DNA from: CAXBYZ01 sp043826085
GTDB taxonomy: Bacteria; Patescibacteriota; Microgenomatia; UBA1400; CG1-02-47-37
Direction: 5' to 3'
Assembly: GCA_043826085.1 (NCBI GenBank)
Contig: JBDRQW010000016.1
Coordinates: 1-25,476 of the forward strand
Length of the DNA: 25,476 nt
The notes under the pieces are model-generated. The model searched no databases. It saw only the letters and a program-made list of their open reading frames with translations, and was not told the DNA's origin. Of this stretch, positions 1 to 5,562 are shown piece by piece. Positions within the stretch are counted from its first letter, which is position 1; the number at the start of each line of letters is the position of its first letter. Position numbers and translations under genes: made by a program.

Positions 1-489
1 TATCTCCACCATTTTTGTTTGTTTAGCCATCTTCTTCCCGGCTCGAGCCAACTCATACATCTTCTTGCCCTTGATCTTCTTGGCCGAAAACTTAGGAATC
101 TCCTGCTCAAACTCCCCCACAAAACTTTTTAAAACTTTCTCTACACTAGCCTTATCAATCTTGCCCACCTTCTCTTCCCGCACCACCACTCCCGTACTAT
201 CTCCCGTATCAGTTTCTACCCCAAGCTCAATCTCCAATACATACTCTTTATCCCAATTTTTAATCTCTTCAAATTTACGGGTTGCCTCACCTATCAAAAT
301 CAACAAGACTCCGGTTGCAAACGGATCCAAAGTACCCCCATGCCCAACTTTAATTTTTTTGCCATACTTTCTTCTTAACCCCCCTCTAATTTTAGCCACC
401 ACGTCATGACTGGTCCAACCCGCTTTTTTATCTACAACTTTCAACCCAAGGCTGATCGGCCTCTGGCCGAGACTTTTGACATTCATCAT
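1..489 (-). CDS. truB: tRNA pseudouridine(55) synthase TruB, C-terminus cut by window edge
   Basis: TruB converts U55 of the tRNA T-loop to pseudouridine. The first 163 codons are present and the frame runs off the left edge. The catalytic motif GHGGTLDPFATGVL lies at about residues 49-62, with D55 as the predicted nucleophile. Other family blocks are VVDKKAGWTSHDVV (about 18-31) and KFSAKKIKGKKMYELARAG (about 136-154). The start is the first of two adjacent ATGs; either could be used. The first 15 residues precede the usual family start and are partly encoded by a 15-base GC hairpin at 456-470. The gene is divergent from rplJ, and the rplJ -35 box lies just inside its 5' end. The family call is secure; the exact start is not. 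Confidence 0.95.
   Translation of the reverse strand, partial: MMNVKSLGQRPISLGLKVVDKKAGWTSHDVVAKIRGGLRRKYGKKIKVGHGGTLDPFATGVLLILIGEATRKFEEIKNWDKEYVLEIELGVETDTGDSTGVVVREEKVGKIDKASVEKVLKSFVGEFEQEIPKFSAKKIKGKKMYELARAGKKMAKQTKMVEI
456..470. repeat. 15-base GC hairpin inside truB (6-3-6)
   Basis: TCGGCC-TCT-GGCCGA is a perfect 6 bp stem with a 3-base loop. It lies in the truB N-terminal extension. The same 6-3-6 form with a CC-NNN-GG core occurs twice at the 3' end of rplJ and once inside the rplL terminator. Confidence 0.8.
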
Positions 490-505
490 AAATTTATTAT
501 ATAAT
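476..505 (+). promoter_or_regulatory. Promoter of rplJ-rplL
   Basis: A perfect -35 box TTGACA (476-481) and a perfect -10 box TATAAT (500-505) are separated by 18 bases. This predicts a transcript start near 512, exactly where the L10 leader fold begins. The -35 box overlaps the 5' end of the divergent truB gene. Confidence 0.85.
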
Positions 506-510
506 CACTC

Positions 511-574
511 CAGTTCAAAGACAGTAGGCAAACACTAAGTCCTACCGAGACAAATAGTCCGCGTCTTTGACGCT
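511..574 (+). promoter_or_regulatory. Ribosomal protein L10 leader (autoregulatory RNA) with alternative hairpin
   Basis: The leader carries the hallmark halves of the bacterial L10 leader: CAAAGACAGTAGGC at 516-529 and TAAGTCCTACCGAGA at 536-550. TCAAAGAC (515-522) can pair with GTCTTTGA (563-570) to close the long stem. In known cases L10(L12)4 binds this RNA when in excess and represses the operon. Here GCGTC-TTT-GACGC (561-573) can form a competing small hairpin that uses the same 3' strand and is followed by TTATTTTT directly before the rplJ ATG at 582. Recognition is from motif memory, not from a covariance search. Confidence 0.82.
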
Positions 575-581
575 TATTTTT

Positions 582-1142
582 ATGCCAAGTCAAAAAAATA
601 TTCAACAAGTAAAACTATTAATCGAAAAGATCTCCAAAGCTAAATCTATCGTTTTAGCCAACTGCAGTGGCCTAAACGTTAACCTTCAACAACTCTTGAG
701 AAGAAAAGTAAAAGAAGCGGGAGGAGAACTGATTGTTGCCAAAAACTCCCTTCTAAATATTTCGCTTAAACAAGAAAAACTGGACTTACCCCACGATTTT
801 AAAGAAATTCTCCAAGGCCCGACTATCACTCTCCTTTCCTATCAAGACGAAATTGCCCCTATCAAGGCTTTAGCCGAGTTTGCCAAAAATAACGGCTTAC
901 CTGAAATCAAAGCCGGCTTCTTAAACAAAGATGCTTTAACCAAAGAACAAGTCGAAGCCCTAGCTAAACTACCTACAAAAATTGAACTACTGGCTCTAAC
1001 CGTTGGCACTATCAAAGCCCCCTTAACCGGCTTTGTTAATGTCCTCTCCGGAAATCTACGTAACTTAGTCTTCGCCCTAAAAGCGATTTCGGCCAAAGGC
1101 CGATCGTCCTCTGGACGACAAACCAAGAAAGGTGGTGAGTAA
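582..1142 (+). CDS. rplJ: 50S ribosomal protein L10 (uL10)
   Basis: uL10 anchors the L7/L12 stalk to the 23S rRNA GTPase centre. The product is 186 aa from ATG 582; an in-frame TTG at 567 would add five residues but lies inside the leader hairpin, so ATG is preferred. Family features are the N-terminal block IEKISKAKSIVLANCSGL (about 14-31), the VKEAGGELIVAKNSLL segment, and the C-terminal helix that binds L12 dimers. The last about 18 residues (ISAKGRSSSGRQTKKGGE) form a polar tail encoded by two back-to-back 15-base hairpins. The Shine-Dalgarno sequence for rplL is also in this tail. The gene is co-transcribed with rplL, 3 bases downstream. Confidence 0.97.
   Translation: MPSQKNIQQVKLLIEKISKAKSIVLANCSGLNVNLQQLLRRKVKEAGGELIVAKNSLLNISLKQEKLDLPHDFKEILQGPTITLLSYQDEIAPIKALAEFAKNNGLPEIKAGFLNKDALTKEQVEALAKLPTKIELLALTVGTIKAPLTGFVNVLSGNLRNLVFALKAISAKGRSSSGRQTKKGGE
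1089..1118. repeat. Two back-to-back 15-base GC hairpins in the rplJ tail
   Basis: TCGGCC-AAA-GGCCGA (1089-1103) is directly followed by TCGTCC-TCT-GGACGA (1104-1118). Both are perfect 6 bp stems with 3-base loops. They lie in frame at the 3' end of rplJ, ten bases before the rplL ribosome binding site, and encode ISAKGRSSSGRQ. Confidence 0.85.
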
Positions 1143-1145
1143 TCT

Positions 1146-1607
1146 ATGACTGACAAAAAAAGCAACACTGAAAAACAGAAAACTCAGAGTTCACAGAAAA
1201 AATCAGTGCCTTCAGTGTCAAAAAAATCAGTGCCCTCAGTGTTACAATCTATAATTGACCAAGTCGAGAAACTCACAGTTTTGGAACTATCTGAATTAGT
1301 TAAAGCTTTGGAAGATAAATTTGGCGTTTCCGCCGCCGCTCCCGTAGCCGCTGCCGCTCCTGTGGCTGGCGAAGCCACTGAAGAAAAAGAGGAAAAGTCT
1401 GAATACCAAGTTGTCTTAACCGACGCTGGTGCCAACAAAATTGGCGTTATTAAAGCCCTAAGAGAGATCAACCAAGATCTTGGACTAAAAGAAGCCAAAG
1501 ACCTAGCCGAAGCCGCTCCTAAAGAAATCGGTACCTTTAAAACAGAAGTGGCCGAAGAAGCCAAGAAAAAACTTGAAGCCGCCGGCGCCCAAGTTGAACT
1601 CAAATAA
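1146..1607 (+). CDS. rplL: 50S ribosomal protein L7/L12 (bL12) with N-terminal extension
   Basis: bL12 forms the flexible stalk that recruits translation GTPases. The product is 153 aa, about 30 longer than usual. The N-terminal dimerisation region starts near residue 34 (IIDQVEKLTVLELSELVKAL), followed by an Ala/Pro hinge (about 62-77) and the C-terminal domain with VVLTDAGANKIGVIKALREI and GLKEAKDLAEAAP. The extra first 33 residues are Lys/Ser-rich and contain the repeat KKSVPSV twice. The start is supported by the ribosome binding site AAAGGTGGTGAG (1128-1139), six bases before the ATG, and by the absence of a better internal start. It is the second gene of the rplJ operon and ends in a strong terminator. 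Confidence 0.96.
   Translation: MTDKKSNTEKQKTQSSQKKSVPSVSKKSVPSVLQSIIDQVEKLTVLELSELVKALEDKFGVSAAAPVAAAAPVAGEATEEKEEKSEYQVVLTDAGANKIGVIKALREINQDLGLKEAKDLAEAAPKEIGTFKTEVAEEAKKKLEAAGAQVELK
1197..1242 (+). repeat. Tandem 22-base direct repeat in the rplL extension
   Basis: Two 22-base copies (1197-1218 and 1221-1242) differ at one position and have a 24-base period. They encode the doubled KKSVPSV peptide of the L12 N-terminal extension. Confidence 0.8.
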
Positions 1608-1612
1608 TGTAT

Positions 1613-1682
1613 ACACCTCCGAGGTGAGGTTGCACCTGCGCCTGCCCGCCTCTGGCGGGGTGCACCTCGGAGGTGTTTTTTT
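1613..1682 (+). terminator. Intrinsic terminator of rplJ-rplL
   Basis: The perfect 14 bp stem ACACCTCCGAGGTG (1613-1626) / CACCTCGGAGGTGT (1663-1676) is followed by a T run. The loop contains a second hairpin, CCCGCC-TCT-GGCGGG (1645-1659), of the same 6-3-6 type found in truB and rplJ. A terminator directly after rplL suits a two-gene operon. Confidence 0.9.
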
Positions 1683-1693
1683 ACACCCATTCC

Positions 1694-1723
1694 TTGACAG
1701 ACTACATATTATTTTGATATATT
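1694..1723 (+). promoter_or_regulatory. Promoter of the small HTH gene
   Basis: A perfect TTGACA (1694-1699) is followed after 18 bases by TATATT (1718-1723). The predicted start near 1730 leaves a leader of about 35 bases before ATG 1765. Confidence 0.7.
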
Positions 1724-1764
1724 AACGCTAGTTAAATAATAATTAGACTGCCTTTGAACAAAAT

Positions 1765-2016
1765 ATGTTGGATCAAACAGTATCAAACCAAAACTCTCAA
1801 ACTCAAACTGCCTCTCAAAAACCAAAATTATCTCTAGATAACCTGCCGGACTTACTCACTGTTCGTGAAGTGGCTGAGCTACTTAGAGTTTCCCCTCTTA
1901 CTATCAAAAGATGGGGTAAGCGTGGCAAATTACCAGCCATTCGAATCAATTCGAGAGGTGACCGTCGCTACAAAAAAGAAGCCGTCCTCTGGCTCCTGGG
2001 AATTCAAGATAAATAA
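1765..2016 (+). CDS. Small MerR/excisionase-type DNA-binding protein
   Basis: This 83 aa protein has a Gln/Ser-rich leader (1-20) and a helix-turn-helix typical of the excisionase-like HTH_17 group: LTVREVAELLRVSPLTIKRW (31-50) followed by a wing, GKLPAIRI..GDRRYKKEAVLWLL. Such single-domain proteins bind DNA as regulators or as recombination directionality factors. No integrase lies nearby, so a regulatory role is more likely; its target is unknown. It has its own promoter and no clear Shine-Dalgarno sequence. It converges with the AbiEii-like gene, with 3 bases between the stop codons. Confidence 0.85.
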   Translation: MLDQTVSNQNSQTQTASQKPKLSLDNLPDLLTVREVAELLRVSPLTIKRWGKRGKLPAIRINSRGDRRYKKEAVLWLLGIQDK

Positions 2017-2019
2017 TAT

Positions 2020-2658
2020 TTAACCGTTAAATCCCCACTCTTTCGCCAACTGCTTTACTTCTTTGACAAAGAACTCTTTTACCTCTTCCCAATCTACCGG
2101 TTTTTTTAATTGCAACTTAACCGTATCACTCTCAGCATCTTCAAAATAATTTAAACTTCTCAATATGTGATACTTTCGATCCTCAAGGTTTCCATATTTT
2201 TGCTGGTAAAGATCAAAAATCTTTACTAATTCTATCTCCTTGCAAATCCAAAACAAGTCCACAAAATCGCGTTTAGAGCCCCTATCTTCAATCGCATGCA
2301 GTTTCATGGGTGCTAAATCTTCTAAACCAGCAATCTTGACCCCCAAAAAGTCATCTGCTTCACTCAATATTTTATATTCATAAAAAAACAAACTAAACTT
2401 TACTTTACAAAAACTACCCATTATTGTCTGCCAAGCTACTTGATCTTTAATAAACTCTCCCGTTTTTCCAAGGTCAGCCAAAATCGCCTCTTCACTAAAT
2501 TGATGTTTCGTGAAAAAATCCAAGTCCACCGATTGCCGATGGCCTAAACGCAAAGCCACCGCTGTTCCGCCCGCCAAATAAGCAAAATCAACTAGTTTGC
2601 TTTGTCCTAAAAGTTTTATACCCCGAAAGGTATCCGATGATAAGGTGTTTGTAAACAT
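2020..2658 (-). CDS. AbiEii/DUF1814-type nucleotidyltransferase toxin
   Basis: The 212 aa product has the nucleotidyltransferase signature of the AbiEii toxin family: LAGGTAVALRLGH (28-40) followed by SVDLDFF (43-49), with D45 and D47 as predicted metal ligands. The downstream segment GLEDLAPMKLHAI..RGSKRDFVDLFWI is also conserved in the family. AbiEii proteins are toxins of type IV-like systems; characterised relatives transfer nucleotides to tRNA or other targets. The gene overlaps the 3' end of the preceding small gene by 43 bases in another frame, so the two are probably translationally coupled. The partner is expected to act as antitoxin. The catalytic motif is intact. Confidence 0.85.
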   Translation of the reverse strand: MFTNTLSSDTFRGIKLLGQSKLVDFAYLAGGTAVALRLGHRQSVDLDFFTKHQFSEEAILADLGKTGEFIKDQVAWQTIMGSFCKVKFSLFFYEYKILSEADDFLGVKIAGLEDLAPMKLHAIEDRGSKRDFVDLFWICKEIELVKIFDLYQQKYGNLEDRKYHILRSLNYFEDAESDTVKLQLKKPVDWEEVKEFFVKEVKQLAKEWGFNG

Positions 2659-2912
2659 TTAATTTCTGCTGGATTAATGTCCAGCACATTAGCCCAGAGC
2701 ATCGCTGTCCTTCTGAAAATGCCCCGATACTTAGTTAATATATATTTTATACTATTCGGACCATAGGTCTTCATTAACCACTTAATGTCTGAAGTCTTGC
2801 CATAATCAATCAACCTTTTCACTATATAATCTCGATCCTTTTCCAGTCTAATCTCACCAGAGTCTACTTCCCAAAAATATGAATAAAGTTTTTTTGGCAG
2901 TTTCTTCTTCAT
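2616..2912 (-). CDS. Small DUF6922-like putative antitoxin partner of AbiEii
   Basis: This 98 aa protein begins with MKKKLPKKLYSYFWEVD and contains DRDYIVKRLIDYGKTSDIKWL and RRTAMLWANVL. This pattern resembles the small DUF6922-type proteins encoded directly before AbiEii-like nucleotidyltransferases in many CPR genomes. It starts 2 bases after the tagA stop and overlaps the toxin gene by 43 bases, so all three genes look like one operon. The antitoxin role is inferred from context; no enzymatic motif is visible. Confidence 0.65.
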   Translation of the reverse strand: MKKKLPKKLYSYFWEVDSGEIRLEKDRDYIVKRLIDYGKTSDIKWLMKTYGPNSIKYILTKYRGIFRRTAMLWANVLDINPAEIKCLQTPYHRIPFGV

Positions 2913-2914
2913 AT

Positions 2915-3682
2915 CTATATTCTATCAGTTTTCAAAGATTTTAACACCAAAAAAACAAATCTAACCAACTTCAACTGCCTCTTTAGCCTCCAAGGTTGCA
3001 TAATTAATCTCCATAACCATTCCAAACCCATCTTTTGGACTACTTTTGGCGCCTTTAACCACGGCTTTATTACATAATCAAAGCTACCACCCACGCCCAT
3101 AGCCACTTTTACCTTTAATTTTGCTAAATTTTCAGCTATCCACCTTTCTTGTTTATTGTGACCAAAACCTACAAACAACAAATCCGGTTGATACTTATTA
3201 ATTTCAGCTATCACTTCATCGTTTTCTTGCTTACTCGCCCTACCGACATTTTCTAAACCCATCAAACCTTTAATCTCTAAACCATCATACTTATTCCTCA
3301 ATTTCTCAGCCGCTTTTTTGGCCACTAATTTTTGTCCGCCCAATAAATATACCCGCCACTTTTTTTTGCTCGCCAACTTACAAAGTTCCTTCATCACCTC
3401 CGCCCCCGCCACTCTTTCACATTCCGCTCCGGAGCGGAATTTTCTATTTAGCGCCCAAACCAAACCAACTCCATCGGGAATTCTTAAGTCAGCCTTGTTT
3501 AAAATATCTTTAAATTTAGCATCACTTTGAACTTCCATCACCATTTCCGGGTTTGGAGTCACTATATAACGTTTCCAACTACCCCTAATCCACCCCTCTA
3601 CTTTTCTTAGCACTCGCTCCATTGGAATGCAATCAATCTTTAAACCCATTACTGTCTTGATACATCGGTCCTTTTTAATCAT
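2915..3682 (-). CDS. WecG/TagA/CpsF family glycosyltransferase
   Basis: The family transfers ManNAc-type sugars to lipid-linked precursors of wall polymers or exopolysaccharide at the inner face of the membrane. The product is 255 aa from ATG 3682; a TTG three codons upstream is also possible, but GAGGA sits just before the ATG. Signatures are YIVTPNPEMVMEV near residues 40-52, LRIPDGVGLVWAL near 69-81, ERVAGAEVM, and LLFVGFGHNKQERWI near 169-183. The loop between WAL and ERVAG is encoded by a perfect 20-base palindrome. It is the first gene of a leftward operon that continues into a toxin-antitoxin pair. The acceptor is unknown. Confidence 0.9.
   Translation of the reverse strand: MIKKDRCIKTVMGLKIDCIPMERVLRKVEGWIRGSWKRYIVTPNPEMVMEVQSDAKFKDILNKADLRIPDGVGLVWALNRKFRSGAECERVAGAEVMKELCKLASKKKWRVYLLGGQKLVAKKAAEKLRNKYDGLEIKGLMGLENVGRASKQENDEVIAEINKYQPDLLFVGFGHNKQERWIAENLAKLKVKVAMGVGGSFDYVIKPWLKAPKVVQKMGLEWLWRLIMQPWRLKRQLKLVRFVFLVLKSLKTDRI
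3421..3440. repeat. Perfect 20-base palindrome inside the tagA-type gene
   Basis: ATTCCGCTCC and its exact complement GGAGCGGAAT lie back to back, much richer in G+C than the surrounding gene. It encodes the loop KFRSGAEC in frame, at a place where relatives have a short variable loop. Confidence 0.75.
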
Positions 3683-4070
3683 TTTCCTCAAGAAGAATGA
3701 CTATTTTCCATCAAATCTTCTTTAATTATTGTATCAAATTTAGCCAAAAATAACCATCCTAAATAACTAAAATTGTACTACTTTTCATTTACCGAATAAA
3801 TACCAAACCGAAAATCACTTTCCACAGAAAAATCCAACCCATTTCAGCTAAACACGCTTATATATTGCCAATATTGCACACTTTTTATATTCAAACTTTA
3901 ATCTGTTAATCTTAACTTTTCACTGACTATCTCAACTACCCACCATTTCTACATGAAGGTTACGAACCTTCATGTAGAACTATATCAAACAACTAAGATA
4001 ACCCAAAGAAATACTTTTTCTATTTTCTAACTATCACTCTATCTTTATCACTGCTAAGCCTACCTAAAAA
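3683..4070. other. 388-base intergenic stretch between ALDH and tagA-type genes
   Basis: The stretch is AT-rich with no convincing ORF. The one clear structure is a perfect 31-base palindrome at 3948-3978. A TACAAT-like -10 for tagA may lie about 45 bases before its start, without a good -35 box. No T run follows the palindrome on either strand, so it is not a standard terminator for the aldehyde dehydrogenase operon. Confidence 0.6.
3948..3978. repeat. 31-base palindrome, copy 1 of a dispersed intergenic element
   Basis: The arms TCTACATGAAGGTT (3948-3961) and AACCTTCATGTAGA (3965-3978) are exact complements around ACG. A slightly diverged second copy lies at 12001-12027. The AAGGTT/AACCTT core is also at the ends of the palindromic inserts in the GT4 gene. 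Confidence 0.9.
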
Positions 4071-5558
4071 CTAAAACCAACCATCACGAGTTTTAATGTT
4101 GTCTAAATTTACATGAACATGTTTTTTGTGAACATACTCCCAAATTCCATGCTTGCCACCACCTACTCCCACCCCACTATCTTTAACTCCGCACCATGGA
4201 GCTTCCAATGGAATAACACTGACATCATTGACATAAATCGAACCGGCCTCAAGTTCTTTAATTGCTTTTTTGGCGTTTATTTTTGACTTGGTAAACACAC
4301 TGGCAGTTAAACCATACTTGCTTTGATTAGCATACTTAATCGCTTTTTCAAAAGTATCAACCGTACACACCGGCAATACCGGTCCAAACACTTCTTCGTG
4401 CATCACCGGATTTTTGGTATTAATATTTATCATTAAAGTCGGCTCGTGATAGTAGCCATTAGCAAACTCTTCCTCGCGCATTCTTCTCCCTCCAACAATA
4501 ATTCTCCCCCCCTGAATCACTCCACGAGTCACTTGATCTTGTAGTTTTTTTAACTGCTTCTCGCTTGCCAAAGGACCAACATTAATATCTTTTTCCATCG
4601 GATCACCCACTACCAACTCTTCCATTCTCTTAGCCAGTTTATCCGTAAACGCTTGAGCTACACTACTCACCACAAAAACTCGCTTTATTGCATTGCAAAC
4701 TTGACCACAATTATTAAATCTTCCCCATAAAATCCCATTTACAGCCAAGTCTAGATCAGCGTCAGAACAAACTATAGCCGGTGAACTTCCACCCATCTCT
4801 AAAGAGTACTTCACAAATCTCTTGGAACATCTCTCGGCAATATCTCTACCCACCTCTGTTGAGCCGGTAAAACTCACCATGTTGATATTACTATCAACCA
4901 GCATCGATCCCACCTGAGCTCGACCGTGAATAATCTGGAACACCTCCTTGGGTACTCCCGCCTGCCAAATCAACTTGGCTAACTCATTACTTACTAACGG
5001 CACATTCTCGGAAGGCTTTAAAATTACACAGTTACCCGCCATTAAAGCCGGCACCACTGACAATAAAGCCGAATCAACCGGAAAATTCCAAGGCTTAATT
5101 GATGCCACCACTCCAACTGGATCATACCGTATCACACTACAAACCTTTATATTCTTCTTAATCAAATAATCAACTGCATCCTGAATTTTTAACTTGTTTA
5201 TTTTATTTAACTCTGTCTTTGTTATCTTGGTGTCAATCACTTCGTCTCTTAAAACATCAACCCCCTCTTTAGCAAAATACTTGACTAATTCCTCGTCAAA
5301 AGCCACTTCCTCAACCGCCTCTTTAAGCGGTTTTCCCATTTCTTTAGTAATTAACTCACCTAATCTTTTTGAGTTCTTCTTGAGTAACTCAGCTAATTTA
5401 AGCATTGTCTTTTCTTTTTTAGCCAAGGGTACTTCTCTCCAACTTTTAAATGCTTTTTGAGCTCTATCTGCTGTCTCTTCCACCTTAATTTTAGTAACAA
5501 TGTTTACCGATCCTAATTCTTTGCCATTACTTGGATTTATCGATCTTAATTTCGCCAT
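4071..5558 (-). CDS. Aldehyde dehydrogenase (succinate-semialdehyde dehydrogenase-like)
   Basis: NAD(P)-dependent oxidation of an aldehyde to an acid in the cytoplasm. The 495 aa length and all key blocks fit the ALDH superfamily: PWNFP (157-161; N159), KPSE (181-184), FTGSTEVG (230-237), LEMGGSSP with general base E254, and FNNCGQVC with catalytic C288. The C-terminal block PLEAPWCGVKDSGVGVGGGK resembles succinate-semialdehyde dehydrogenases, but substrate and cofactor cannot be fixed from motifs. About 25 residues near 112-139 (Lys/Ile-rich) look like an extra insertion before the Rossmann domain. The gene starts 4 bases after the stop of the GT4 gene and is probably co-transcribed with it. 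Confidence 0.92.
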   Translation of the reverse strand: MAKLRSINPSNGKELGSVNIVTKIKVEETADRAQKAFKSWREVPLAKKEKTMLKLAELLKKNSKRLGELITKEMGKPLKEAVEEVAFDEELVKYFAKEGVDVLRDEVIDTKITKTELNKINKLKIQDAVDYLIKKNIKVCSVIRYDPVGVVASIKPWNFPVDSALLSVVPALMAGNCVILKPSENVPLVSNELAKLIWQAGVPKEVFQIIHGRAQVGSMLVDSNINMVSFTGSTEVGRDIAERCSKRFVKYSLEMGGSSPAIVCSDADLDLAVNGILWGRFNNCGQVCNAIKRVFVVSSVAQAFTDKLAKRMEELVVGDPMEKDINVGPLASEKQLKKLQDQVTRGVIQGGRIIVGGRRMREEEFANGYYHEPTLMININTKNPVMHEEVFGPVLPVCTVDTFEKAIKYANQSKYGLTASVFTKSKINAKKAIKELEAGSIYVNDVSVIPLEAPWCGVKDSGVGVGGGKHGIWEYVHKKHVHVNLDNIKTRDGWF

Positions 5559-5562
5559 TTCC

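Noticed and set aside
65..409. Rightward 114-codon ORF
   Set aside because: It lies opposite the clear TruB coding frame with its GGTLDP motif, and its own product is low-complexity and Ser/Pro-rich.
567..581. TTG start for rplJ
   Set aside because: It lies inside the leader hairpin and gives residues not expected at the L10 N-terminus; ATG 582 fits better.
842..1690. Leftward ORFs opposite rplJ and rplL
   Set aside because: They shadow two conserved ribosomal protein genes and match no family.
1765..2016. HTH protein as excisionase of an integrated element
   Set aside because: No integrase, attachment repeats or phage genes are visible in the window.
3948..3978. Palindrome as intrinsic terminator of the aldehyde dehydrogenase operon
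   Set aside because: No T run follows on either strand, and a near copy lies elsewhere, so a repeat element is more likely.
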